A stretch of 64,000 nt of DNA, taken from contig JAGXAN010000005.1 in the NCBI GenBank assembly GCA_019075865.1, positions 1 through 64,000 on the forward strand, read 5' to 3'. Shown piece by piece: positions 17,374 through 25,916 of the stretch. The stretch is from Hyphomicrobiales bacterium. GTDB lineage: Bacteria; Pseudomonadota; Alphaproteobacteria; Rhizobiales; Beijerinckiaceae. Below the pieces are notes generated by a model. The model was not told the origin of the DNA, searched no databases, and saw nothing but the letters and a program-made list of their open reading frames with translations. The position numbers were made by a program, and so were the translations under genes. Numbering within the stretch: the first letter of the stretch is position 1; every line of letters begins with the position of its first letter.

Positions 17374-18384
17374 ATGACGACCAATTTATCACGCCGCAAG
17401 TTTGCCCAAATGGCTGGTGCCGGTGCCGCTTTGAGCCTGTTTCCACGCATGGCAACGGCTGCCGACCCGATTGTGCTGAAATTCAGCCATGTCGTGACCA
17501 ATGACACCCCAAAAGGCAAAGGCTCGCTGCGGTTCAAGGAATTGGCGGAAAAATACACGGCTGGCCGCGTCAAGGTTGAAGTTTATCCCAACTCCTCGCT
17601 CTACAAGGACAAAGAGGAACTGGAAGCGCTGCAATTGGGCACCGTTCAAATCCTTGCCCCCGCGACTTCCAAATTTGCGCCGCTCGGCGTGAAGGAATTT
17701 GAAGCCCTTGATCTGCCTTATGTTTTCAAGAACGATGCGGACTATACCAACGTCACCCAAGGTGAAATTGGGCAGTTTCTCCTGAACAAGCTCACCGCCA
17801 AGAACATCAAGGGCCTCGCCTTCTGGGACAATGGCTTTCACATGATGTCGGCCAATAAGCCCTTGCTGAATTCGTCCGATTTCCAGGGCCTGAAAGTGCG
17901 CGTTGACGGCTCCAAGGTCGCTGGGCATTATTTCCACCTGCTCGGTGCCGTGCCGCAGATCATGGCTTTCTCGGAAGTTTATCAAGCGTTGCAAACCGGC
18001 GTTGTCGATGGCACACAGAACACGCCTTCCAACTATCTGACGCAGAAATTCTATGAAGTGCAAAAGCACATCACCGTTTCCAATCACGCGCATCTGCAAT
18101 ATGCGGTGATTGTCAACGACAAGTTCTGGAGCAGCATGCCGGCGGACATCCGCACGCAAGTGGAAAAAGCCATGGCTGAAGCCACCGCATACAGCAATTC
18201 CATCGCGCAGAAGGAAAATGCCGATGCGCTGGAAGTAATGAAAAAGTCGGGCAAGGCCACCTTCCACAACATCACTCCCGCTGAGACCAAGGACTGGGCA
18301 GACAAGATGCAACCCACTTACAAGTGGGCCGAAGGTCGGGTCGGCAAGGAAATCCTGGCGCTTCTGGCCAAGCCACGCGGCTAA
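17374..18384 (+). CDS. dctP: TRAP transporter solute-binding protein (DctP family)
   Basis: 336 residues. Periplasmic binding protein that captures an organic acid and delivers it to the DctQM membrane complex. The N-terminus carries a Tat-like signal, SRRKFAQMAGAGAAL, ending at ATAAD. The mature domain shows VLKFSHVVTNDTPKG, VEVYPNSSLYKDKEELEALQ, GLKVRVDGS and YQALQTGVVDGTQNTPSNY, all typical of DctP proteins. The conserved Arg in KVRVDG binds substrate carboxylate in this family. ATG 17374 lies 8 bases from AGGGAGG; ATG 17368 is too close. First gene of dctPQM-prpF. Confidence 0.93.
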   Translation: MTTNLSRRKFAQMAGAGAALSLFPRMATAADPIVLKFSHVVTNDTPKGKGSLRFKELAEKYTAGRVKVEVYPNSSLYKDKEELEALQLGTVQILAPATSKFAPLGVKEFEALDLPYVFKNDADYTNVTQGEIGQFLLNKLTAKNIKGLAFWDNGFHMMSANKPLLNSSDFQGLKVRVDGSKVAGHYFHLLGAVPQIMAFSEVYQALQTGVVDGTQNTPSNYLTQKFYEVQKHITVSNHAHLQYAVIVNDKFWSSMPADIRTQVEKAMAEATAYSNSIAQKENADALEVMKKSGKATFHNITPAETKDWADKMQPTYKWAEGRVGKEILALLAKPRG

Positions 18385-18452
18385 GTTTCGACGGCTACCA
18401 AAGAGAGGCGGCAGCGCGCGCACGCGGGCGCTGCACTCCCGGGGGATTTGCA

Positions 18453-19085
18453 TTGTTTTCAAAGCTTTTGGATCGTCTGGAAGAAGCGCTCATCAGTGCT
18501 TTGATGGCCGGCGCTACCCTGTTGATATTTGTCAGTGTCGTGCAGCGTTATAGCACCGACCTTGCCATATCACTGTCGAAATGGGCCGCGGCCCATCACA
18601 TTATGGCCTTGGCGACCGGTGCCAAGGCCGTATTTACCTGGCTGATTTCGATCGATCTGACCTGGTCGCAGGAATTGTGCATCTTCATGTTCGTCTGGAT
18701 GGCCAAGTTTGGTGCAGCCTATGGCGTGCGCACGGGTGTCCATGTTGGCGTCGATCTCGCGCTCAACAAACTGGAAACACGCTCCAAACACAAAGTCGTT
18801 CTGTTTGGCCTGTTGGCGGGCGCATTCTTCACTTTCGTTGTCGCCGCGTTCGGTACACGATTTGTCATTCACATGTGGCAGACCGGCGAAACTTCCAATG
18901 ATCTGGAAGCGCCCATGTGGTTCGTTTATCTCGCAATTCCCTGTGGCACCTCGCTGATGTGTTTCCGCTTTTTGCAGGTTGCCTACACCTTCTCCAAAAC
19001 CGGCGAATTGCCCCACACCGACGAAAGCCATGTCGAGGGGCTCGAAGAAGCCAGTCTTTTACCCGATGTCGGAGCGAAGCCATGA
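18453..19085 (+). CDS. dctQ: TRAP transporter small permease (DctQ family)
   Basis: 210 residues, four membrane segments: ALMAGATLLIFVSVV, a region around VFTWLISIDLTWSQELCIFM, VVLFGLLAGAFFTFVVAAFG, and one near MWFVYLAIPCGTSLMCFRFL. The block WSQELCIFMFVWMAKFGAAYG and AYGVRTGVHVGVDL is the DctQ signature. The best start is TTG 18453 with GGGGGA six bases upstream; an ATG at 18324 would lie inside dctP. It overlaps the DctM start by 4 bases (ATGA). An extra ~40-residue insertion between segments 1 and 2 makes it somewhat longer than minimal DctQ proteins. Confidence 0.9.
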   Translation: MFSKLLDRLEEALISALMAGATLLIFVSVVQRYSTDLAISLSKWAAAHHIMALATGAKAVFTWLISIDLTWSQELCIFMFVWMAKFGAAYGVRTGVHVGVDLALNKLETRSKHKVVLFGLLAGAFFTFVVAAFGTRFVIHMWQTGETSNDLEAPMWFVYLAIPCGTSLMCFRFLQVAYTFSKTGELPHTDESHVEGLEEASLLPDVGAKP

Positions 19086-20503
19086 GTGATATCGCTCTAC
19101 CCCCCAAAACAGGCAAATTCCGCCTCAGCCCGGGCGCGCTCGCCCTTATGTGCATACCGCTGGTGCTGATCGCCATCTGTTTTGCCAATAAATTTGGCTA
19201 TTACACGATCCCGCCCGGCCCGCGCGTGATTCTGATTTTCGTGCTGCTGTTATCACTGATGCTGACCGGCATGCCCATTTCGATTTCGCTTGGCCTCAGC
19301 GTTCTGATTTTTCTCTACACCATGACCACCGTGCCAATCGACGCGGTTGGCCTCAAGCTCTTTACCGGCATCGAGAAATTCGAGATCATGGCGATCCCGT
19401 TTTTCATTCTGGCCGGTAATTTTCTCACTCGCGGCGGTGTCGCCAAGCGGATGATTGACTTTGCCACCTCGCTGATCGGGCATTTGCCAGGCGGGCTGGC
19501 CATATCGGGGATTGTCGCCTGCGCCATGTTTGCGCTGGTATGCGGCTCCAGCGTTGCCACGGTCGTTGCCATTGGCTCAATCATCCTGCCGGAAATGGTG
19601 CGTCAGGGTTACCCCAAGGCGTTTGGCGCAGGCATCATCACCGTCGCAGGTTCGCTCGGCATCCTGATGCTGCCATCCATTCCCAAGGTCATCTACGCCG
19701 TATCCACCGGCACATCGATTGGTGCCCTGTTTGTCGCCGGCCTGCTGCCGGGCATTACCTTGGCCGCGGCCTTGTGCCTGGTGACCTGGTATATCGCCTG
19801 GAAGGGCAATTTCCCGCGCATGGCGAGATCGACCTGGGCGCAACGCTTTCAGGCTTTCCGCGATTCGGTCTGGGGACTGATGCTGATCGTTATCATCATC
19901 GGCGGCATTTATTCAGGCATTTTCACCGCCACGGAAGCGGCGGCTGTCAGCGCCGTCTATGCCTTCATTGTCGCCATATTCGTCTATGGCGAAATCAACC
20001 TGAAGGATGTGCCCCGCATTCTGTTGCGCTCGGCCAACATGAGCGCGATGCTGCTCTACATTATCACCAACGCCGCCCTGTTTGCTTTCGTGCTGGCCAA
20101 TGAGAACATTCCCAATGCGCTTGCGGACTGGCTGATCGCCCAGCACCTGGGCCAATGGGGCTTCCTCGCGTTGGTCAATGTGCTCATCCTGATCGCCGGC
20201 AACTTCATGGACCCTTCCTCGATCATTCTGATCATGGCGCCCATCCTGTTCCCGACCGCGATGAAACTGGGCATCAATCCCGTGCACCTTGGCATTCTCA
20301 TCGACGTCAATCTGGAAGTCGGCCTTTGCCACCCGCCGGTCGGCCTCAACATTTACGTGGCCTCGGGCATATCCGGCATTGGCATAACCGATATGACAAA
20401 AGCGGTGTTGCCTTGGCTGATTACCATGATAATTTTCCTCATCTTCGTCACCTACATTCCGTGGTTGTCGCTGGTGGTGCCACAGGCCCTGGGGATGTTA
20501 TAA
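19082..20503 (+). CDS. dctM: TRAP transporter large permease (DctM family)
   Basis: 473 residues with about twelve membrane segments; this subunit forms the sodium- or proton-coupled translocation path. Recognisable blocks include MAIPFFILAGNFLTRGGVAK, CGSSVATVVAIGSIILPEM, GSLGILMLPSIPKVIYA, GIFTATEAAAVSAVYA, AGNFMDPSSIILIMAPILFP and VGLCHPPVGLNIYVASGI. ATG 19082 overlaps the dctQ stop, and its own TAA overlaps the prpF start (TAATG), so the four genes are translationally coupled. Confidence 0.93.
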   Translation: MSDIALPPKTGKFRLSPGALALMCIPLVLIAICFANKFGYYTIPPGPRVILIFVLLLSLMLTGMPISISLGLSVLIFLYTMTTVPIDAVGLKLFTGIEKFEIMAIPFFILAGNFLTRGGVAKRMIDFATSLIGHLPGGLAISGIVACAMFALVCGSSVATVVAIGSIILPEMVRQGYPKAFGAGIITVAGSLGILMLPSIPKVIYAVSTGTSIGALFVAGLLPGITLAAALCLVTWYIAWKGNFPRMARSTWAQRFQAFRDSVWGLMLIVIIIGGIYSGIFTATEAAAVSAVYAFIVAIFVYGEINLKDVPRILLRSANMSAMLLYIITNAALFAFVLANENIPNALADWLIAQHLGQWGFLALVNVLILIAGNFMDPSSIILIMAPILFPTAMKLGINPVHLGILIDVNLEVGLCHPPVGLNIYVASGISGIGITDMTKAVLPWLITMIIFLIFVTYIPWLSLVVPQALGML

Positions 20504-21591
20504 TGAGCGACCAGATCGGTATTCCGTGCCTCTTCATGCGAGGTGGCACCTCACGCGGCCCTTATTTCAACGCCCATGACCTGCCAACTGATGTTTCAAC
20601 GCGCGACAAGGTGCTGCTTGCGGCCATGGGCTCGCCCGACAAGCGCCAGATCGACGGCCTTGGCGGTGCCGATACCCTGACCAGCAAAGTCGCCATTGTC
20701 AGCAAATCCACCCGCCCCGGCATTGATCTCGACTATCTGTTTGCGCAGGTCGACATCAACCGCGCCTTTGTGGATACCGCCCCATCCTGCGGCAACATGC
20801 TGGCGGGCGTCGCCCCCTATGGCATCGAGACAGGCCTGATCCAGGCGACACCCGGCCAAACCCGCGTCATGATTTTCAACGTCAATACCAGCGCACGCAT
20901 CGAGGCGGTGGTTGAGACCCCGAATGCGCAAATCATATATGGCGGCAACGCGGCCATCGCCGGCGTACCCGGCACGGCCGCACCGATCATCCTGAATTTC
21001 ATGGATGTGATTGGCTCCCTCACTGGTGCCCTGCTGCCAACCGGCCATGCGCGCGAGGACATCAACGGCGTGGAAGTCACCTGCGTCGATGTCGCCATGC
21101 CCATGATATTGCTGCGCGCCAGTGACTTTGGCTTGCGCGGCGACGAATCCAAAGCCGAAATAGACAGCAACAAACCGCTGTTCGTCCGCCTGGAACCGAT
21201 CCGCTTGGAAGCGGGTCGGCGCATGGGCCTTGGCGATGTTTCCGGCAAAGTGGTGCCCAAGATCGGCCTGCTGTCGCCCGCGCGCGATGGCGGCACCATC
21301 ACTTCGCGTTATCTCACCCCGCACGCTTTGCACGCCGCCCATGCGGTAACCGGTGCCGTCTGCATTGCCAGCGCCTGTAGCATTCCCGGCACCATCGCCG
21401 CCGAACTCGCCGTGGCCGATACCGCCAACCCCCGCACCATCTGGATCGAGCATCCCAGCGGCAAGGTCGATGTGCTTCTCACTATTGAGGGCAGCGGTGC
21501 CAGCCTCAAAATCACCGCTGGCACCATGCGCACCGCCCGCCCGATCATGCGCGGCGAAGTCTATGTGCCCAAGGCGCTCTTTGCCGGCTGA
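20503..21591 (+). CDS. PrpF-family isomerase (aconitate/oxalomesaconate isomerase-like)
   Basis: 362 residues. The N-terminus, IPCLFMRGGTSRGPYFNAHD, followed by MGSPDKRQIDGLGGADTLTS, identifies the PrpF/GalD family, which has a diaminopimelate-epimerase fold. Members shift double bonds in tricarboxylates: PrpF acts with AcnD and can isomerise trans-aconitate, and GalD converts 4-oxalomesaconate tautomers. SCGNMLAGVAPYGIETG carries the conserved Cys region. Coupled to dctM and near tcuAB, it would logically feed cis-aconitate to the TCA cycle; that role is inference and GalD-like chemistry remains possible. Confidence 0.85.
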   Translation: MSDQIGIPCLFMRGGTSRGPYFNAHDLPTDVSTRDKVLLAAMGSPDKRQIDGLGGADTLTSKVAIVSKSTRPGIDLDYLFAQVDINRAFVDTAPSCGNMLAGVAPYGIETGLIQATPGQTRVMIFNVNTSARIEAVVETPNAQIIYGGNAAIAGVPGTAAPIILNFMDVIGSLTGALLPTGHAREDINGVEVTCVDVAMPMILLRASDFGLRGDESKAEIDSNKPLFVRLEPIRLEAGRRMGLGDVSGKVVPKIGLLSPARDGGTITSRYLTPHALHAAHAVTGAVCIASACSIPGTIAAELAVADTANPRTIWIEHPSGKVDVLLTIEGSGASLKITAGTMRTARPIMRGEVYVPKALFAG

Positions 21592-21594
21592 TCC

Positions 21595-22992
21595 TCAGGC
21601 AATCTGCCCCTTTGCCCCATATTTGGCCAGCAGCAGCGCATACAGCATCCGCACGCTCTGGCATTCGCCCCCTTCCGGGCGTGCCGGTCGTGCCGATGGC
21701 GTCCAGCCATAAAGGTCAAAATGCACGTAACTCTTGGCCTTTTCGACAAACCGCCGCAAAAACAGCGCCGCGGTAATCGACCCCGCAAAGGGCCCGCCGC
21801 TGATATTGTTGAGATCCGATATCTTGCCATCGAGCAACCGATCGTAAGGCTCCCATAGCGGCATCCGCCACACCGGATCATTCACCGCTATGGCAAATTG
21901 TGCCATTTGCGCCGCCAGGCTGTCATCCATCGTGTAAAAGGGCGGCAAATCCGGCCCCAATGCCACACGCGCCGCGCCGGTCAGCGTCGCAAAATCGATC
22001 AGCAATTGCGGGGCCTCCTCATCGGCCAGCGCCAGCGCATCTGCCAGAATCAGCCGCCCTTCTGCGTCGGTGTTGCCGATTTCGACACTCAAACCCTTGC
22101 GGCTAGGATAAATGTCGCCGGGGCGGAAAGCGTCGCTGGAAATCGCATTTTCCACGATCGGCAGCAGCACCCGCAGGCGAATGTCACACCCGGCCTGCAT
22201 CAACATGGAAGCCAGCGCCAAAGCACTGGCCGCCCCGCCCATGTCCTTTTTCATGATCAGCATGCCCGCATCAGGCTTGATATTAAGCCCGCCGGTATCA
22301 AAACAGACGCCTTTGCCCACCAGCGTAACCTTGGGCGCATCTTCGCGGCCCCAGATGAAATCGACGAGACGCGGCTCCTGCGCGCCAGCCCGGCCAACCG
22401 CGTGTATCAGCGGCAGGTTTTGCGCCAGAAGCGCCTTGCCACGAATCACTTCCAGCTTGGCCTGATATTTGTTGGCGAGTTGCACCGCCGCCGCCTCCAG
22501 TGCGACCGGCCCCATATCATTGGCCGGCGTATTGATAAGGTCGCGCGCCAGAAACACCCCGGCCGCGATCTCTTCCAGTTGCGCGCCATCAAGGCCGCGC
22601 GGCACTTCCAGTTGCGGCAATTCGGCTCTTTGCGCCTTGTATCGCGTGAAGCGATAGCTGGCGAGCAGCCATGCCAACGCCGCGAGCCGATCATCATGGC
22701 TGGCATTGGCAAAGCGATAAACCCCGGCGGGCAAGGTGGTTACGAGCTTGCCAACCAGAAACGGGTCGCGGTTGCGGGCCTGCGGTGCTTCAAGGCCAAA
22801 CAGCACTGCCACCATGCGCCCATCCGGCCCGGGAACCATCAGCGTCTCGCCGGCCTTGCCCGCAAATTGCGCCATTTGAATCGCGGCCGCCGTGCCTTGC
22901 GGCCATTGCGGCAATCGCGCGTCCAGTTCACCCGCCTCGACAAACCAGATTGGCACGCCAGCGTCTTGGCCTTTTGCAAAATGAATAGGCAT
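21595..22992 (-). CDS. Leucyl aminopeptidase family protein (M17)
   Basis: 465 residues. Cytosolic metallo-aminopeptidase of family M17, which removes N-terminal residues from peptides. The two-metal active site is visible: VTLVGKGVCFDTGGLNIKP (Lys and Asp ligands), MKKDMGGAA, and the family signature NTDAEGRLILADAL with Asp and Glu ligands and the catalytic Arg. ATG 22992 has GGGAGAA upstream. The N-terminal ~150 residues are the usual variable domain. It converges on the PrpF gene with 3 bases between stops and is divergent from the TPR lipoprotein. Confidence 0.92.
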   Translation of the reverse strand: MPIHFAKGQDAGVPIWFVEAGELDARLPQWPQGTAAAIQMAQFAGKAGETLMVPGPDGRMVAVLFGLEAPQARNRDPFLVGKLVTTLPAGVYRFANASHDDRLAALAWLLASYRFTRYKAQRAELPQLEVPRGLDGAQLEEIAAGVFLARDLINTPANDMGPVALEAAAVQLANKYQAKLEVIRGKALLAQNLPLIHAVGRAGAQEPRLVDFIWGREDAPKVTLVGKGVCFDTGGLNIKPDAGMLIMKKDMGGAASALALASMLMQAGCDIRLRVLLPIVENAISSDAFRPGDIYPSRKGLSVEIGNTDAEGRLILADALALADEEAPQLLIDFATLTGAARVALGPDLPPFYTMDDSLAAQMAQFAIAVNDPVWRMPLWEPYDRLLDGKISDLNNISGGPFAGSITAALFLRRFVEKAKSYVHFDLYGWTPSARPARPEGGECQSVRMLYALLLAKYGAKGQIA

Positions 22993-23027
22993 AATTTCTC
23001 CCAAACCCGTTCCACAGTTAAGCTTTG

Positions 23028-23042
23028 TTAATATTCTCTTAA
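23028..23042. promoter_or_regulatory. Candidate CtrA binding site
   Basis: TTAATATTCTCTTAA matches the full CtrA consensus TTAA-N7-TTAA exactly. It lies in the 111-base divergent region between the aminopeptidase and the TPR lipoprotein gene, 62 bases before the latter. CtrA is the cell-cycle master regulator of alphaproteobacteria. A second overlapping pair, with 6-base spacing, precedes it. Binding is not shown by sequence alone. Confidence 0.5.
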
Positions 23043-23103
23043 GGGTAAATCTTTACTCCTTGACAAGTTAATTCTCGGTTCATCGCTCCGCAGGTCCCCG
23101 CAC

Positions 23104-23928
23104 ATGCAAAATCAGCCCGCCCGTACCACCCGCCTGGCAACATTGACCTGCTTCGCTTTTGGTTCCCTGGCGATCAGCCTGATCGGTGGATGCAGTTCGA
23201 TACATGATGTAACCGGGAGCATTGCCGCCCCAAGCCAGACGGTTCCGCGCAACGATGCAGACCGGCGCGCCTACACTAGCGAATGGGGCAACCGTTACAC
23301 ATCCAACCCGTCGGACGTCGGCGTCGCCATGAATTACGCCAAAGGTCTGAAGTCGCTCGGACGTTATGGTCAGGCGGCTTCCGTCTTGCAGGTTGCCGTC
23401 ATGCACAATCCCAAAGACATGGATTTGCGCGCCGAATATGGCAAGGCGCTGGTGGACTCGGGCGATCTCGTGCAGGCGTCTGCCGTGCTCAACAACGCTC
23501 AAACCCCGGACCATCTCAGTTGGTCCGTGCTTTCGGCGCAGGGCACCATCGCCGACCAGACCGGCGATCACAATCATGCGCAATATCTTTACCATCAAGC
23601 GCTGCAGATCAGCCCGAATGAGCCCAGTGTCCTGTCCAATCTCGGCCTTTCCTACGCTTTGTCGAAAAACCTGCCGCAAGCCGAACAGGTTCTCGCACAA
23701 GCGGCCAATGATCCACGCTCTGATTCGCGGATCCGGCAGAATTACGCGCTGGTTCTATCCCTGGAAGGCAAATTCAATCAAGCCGAACAGGTTTCGGCGC
23801 GGGATCTGCCCCCCAGCGAAGCGGCCGCCAATGTCGCCGCCATTCGCCAGATGATCGCGCAATCCAACACCTGGCGCGACATTCAAAACGTGCATCCTGC
23901 CCATCAGCCGCCCCACAAAAAGGGCTAG
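23104..23928 (+). CDS. TPR lipoprotein, TadD-like
   Basis: 274 residues. A signal peptide ends in the lipobox LIGGCSS (about residues 26-32), so the protein is probably a membrane lipoprotein. Tetratricopeptide repeats follow: VGVAMNYAKGLKSLGRYGQA, DMDLRAEYGKALVDSGDLVQ, QYLYHQALQISPNEP and SVLSNLGLSYALSKNLPQAE. This arrangement resembles TadD, a lipoprotein pilotin of Flp/Tad pilus systems, but no other tad secretion gene is adjacent; a TadG-like gene lies 16 kb away. TadD identity is inference. A CtrA-type site is upstream. Confidence 0.8.
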   Translation: MQNQPARTTRLATLTCFAFGSLAISLIGGCSSIHDVTGSIAAPSQTVPRNDADRRAYTSEWGNRYTSNPSDVGVAMNYAKGLKSLGRYGQAASVLQVAVMHNPKDMDLRAEYGKALVDSGDLVQASAVLNNAQTPDHLSWSVLSAQGTIADQTGDHNHAQYLYHQALQISPNEPSVLSNLGLSYALSKNLPQAEQVLAQAANDPRSDSRIRQNYALVLSLEGKFNQAEQVSARDLPPSEAAANVAAIRQMIAQSNTWRDIQNVHPAHQPPHKKG

Positions 23929-24033
23929 CTGCATCAACTGCGGCCCAAAAGCGCCTTTTCAGCATTTATATTTGTCTGACATCTTGGCAATTGCAGCGCC
24001 ACGTGGCTAAATTCGGCTAACGAAAGGTCAGCC

Positions 24034-24900
24034 ATGCTCGATTTGCACCCCAAAACCCGCCCGGTCATTGATTTCCCGCTTGCGCTTGGCGAATGCCCCA
24101 CATGGGACGAGGCCAGCCAAAGCCTGTGGTTCATAGACATCACCGCCCCCAAATTGCATCATTTGCACCCTGTTTCAGGCAAATTGGTCTCCTATGCCAT
24201 GCCCGAATCCATTGGCAGCTTCGGCTTTTGCATGGATCACCGGCTGGTGGTGGGCTTGCGCAATGGCGTGCATTATTTTGACCCCCGCAGCCAAAAGCTG
24301 ACACTGTTGGTCGACCCCGAACCAGACAACCCGCACACCCGCCTCAATGATGGCAAGATCGGCCCCGATGGCTGTTTCTGGGTCGGCTCGATGGATGATC
24401 GCAAAATTCGCGAACCCATAGCTGCGCTTTACCGGGTGACGCCGGACGGCCAATGCACCAAAAAGCGCGATGGCCTGCGCATTTCCAACGGCCTCGCCTG
24501 GAGCCCGGATGGCCGCAAGATGATCCATGCCGACACCATGGCCGATGAAGCCATGATCTATGACTTTGATGCGTCGACCGGCGCGCTCAGCCACGGCCGG
24601 TCGTTTTGCCGCCTCGACGAAGCCACCGGCCGGCCGGATGGTGCCGCGATGGATAGGGAAGGCTTCTATTGGAGCGCCGGGGTAAGCGCCAGTTGCCTGA
24701 ACCGCATTGCCCCCGATGGCACCATTGAGCGCAAGCTGCACATTCCCATGAACGCGCCAACCATGCCCTGTTTCGGGGGCCCGGATTTACGCACGCTCTA
24801 CGTCACATCCTTGGCCCGAGGCGGTCAGGATGGCACCGTGCTGGCGCTGGAAGTGGACGTGCCCGGCACAGTCTCCCCGCGCTTTGGCGCTCATATCTAG
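24034..24900 (+). CDS. SMP-30/gluconolactonase/LRE family protein
   Basis: 288 residues forming a six-bladed beta-propeller of the SMP-30 (regucalcin) family, usually metal-dependent lactonases for sugar acid lactones. The metal-binding Glu is in ALGECPTWDEASQSLWFIDI. RLNDGKIGPDGCFWVGSMD and ISNGLAWSPDGRKMIHADT hold the Asn and Asp ligands, and RPDGAAMDREGFYW gives the last blade motif. ATG 24034 has AAAGG upstream. It is 18 bases upstream of the denD-like dehydrogenase, suggesting a two-gene sugar-acid operon. Substrate unknown. Confidence 0.88.
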   Translation: MLDLHPKTRPVIDFPLALGECPTWDEASQSLWFIDITAPKLHHLHPVSGKLVSYAMPESIGSFGFCMDHRLVVGLRNGVHYFDPRSQKLTLLVDPEPDNPHTRLNDGKIGPDGCFWVGSMDDRKIREPIAALYRVTPDGQCTKKRDGLRISNGLAWSPDGRKMIHADTMADEAMIYDFDASTGALSHGRSFCRLDEATGRPDGAAMDREGFYWSAGVSASCLNRIAPDGTIERKLHIPMNAPTMPCFGGPDLRTLYVTSLARGGQDGTVLALEVDVPGTVSPRFGAHI

Positions 24901-24918
24901 GACAGGGAATTTCAGAAT

Positions 24919-25893
24919 ATGCGCATTTTGATTTTGGGCGCTGCAGGCATGGTTGGGCGCAAGCTGACCCAGCGCCTGTGCCGTGACGGCTCCCTGGCGG
25001 GGCAGAAAATCACCAGCCTGCATCTGGTCGATGTCATCACCCCGGCCACGCTTGAGGGCGCGCCTTTCAAGGTTGAGCGCGGCACGCTGGATATTTCTGA
25101 TGCAACCCAGATGCCTGCCCTGCTCACCGCCGAGCCGCAATTCATTTTTCATCTCGCGGCCATTGTTTCGGGCGAGGCGGAGCAGAATTTTGAAAAAGGC
25201 TATGCCATCAACATGGATGGCACCCGCCACCTTCTGGAAGCCATTCGCTTGCACGCCAACGGCTATTGCCCGCGACTGATTTTCACCTCGTCCATCGCCG
25301 TATTTGGCGCGCCATTTCCAGAGGCGATCGAAGATGATTTCTTCCTCACGCCGCTCACCTCCTACGGCACCCAGAAAGCGATTTGCGAATTACTGCTGTC
25401 CGACTATTCGCGCAAAGGCTTTGTCGACGGCATCGGCCTGCGCCTGCCCACCATTTGCGTGCGCCCCGGCAAGCCGAATCTCGCCGCTTCCGGCTTTTTC
25501 TCCGGCATTATCCGCGAACCGCTGGCGGGTCAGCCGGCCATTCTGCCGGTGAGTGACAAGGTGCGCCACTGGCACGCCTCCCCGCGCGCTGCCGTCAACT
25601 TCCTGATCCACGCCGCTGGCCTCGACACGAAGCTTCTGGGCGCGCGGCGCAACATCACCCTGCCCGGTCTGTCCGTAACCGTTGCCGAGCAGATCGAAGC
25701 GTTGCGACAAGTGGCGGGCGAGGCAACTGTGCGATTGATCAAGCACCAGCCCGACGCCGCAATCGACAAAATCGTCGCGGGCTGGCCGCAAAATTTCAAC
25801 GCCCACCGCGCCCTCGACCTCGGCTTTCGCGCCGAACGCGATTTTGCCGAAATCATCAAAGTGCATATCGAGGACGAAATGTCGGGCAAATAA
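24919..25893 (+). CDS. denD: D-erythronate dehydrogenase-like NAD-dependent epimerase/dehydratase
   Basis: 324 residues of the extended short-chain dehydrogenase family. The Rossmann motif GAAGMVGRKL is at residues 8-17. FHLAAIVSGEAEQNFEKGY and INMDGTRHLLEAIR follow, the catalytic YxxxK is SYGTQKAICELL, and LRLPTICVRPGKPN completes the pattern. This set is typical of DenD, which oxidises D-erythronate at C2. Together with the SMP-30 lactonase upstream it suggests catabolism of a four-carbon sugar acid or lactone, although kinase and aldolase partners are missing here. Confidence 0.8.
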   Translation: MRILILGAAGMVGRKLTQRLCRDGSLAGQKITSLHLVDVITPATLEGAPFKVERGTLDISDATQMPALLTAEPQFIFHLAAIVSGEAEQNFEKGYAINMDGTRHLLEAIRLHANGYCPRLIFTSSIAVFGAPFPEAIEDDFFLTPLTSYGTQKAICELLLSDYSRKGFVDGIGLRLPTICVRPGKPNLAASGFFSGIIREPLAGQPAILPVSDKVRHWHASPRAAVNFLIHAAGLDTKLLGARRNITLPGLSVTVAEQIEALRQVAGEATVRLIKHQPDAAIDKIVAGWPQNFNAHRALDLGFRAERDFAEIIKVHIEDEMSGK

Positions 25894-25916
25894 CGCCGCC
25901 CCGCAACCCGAATCGC

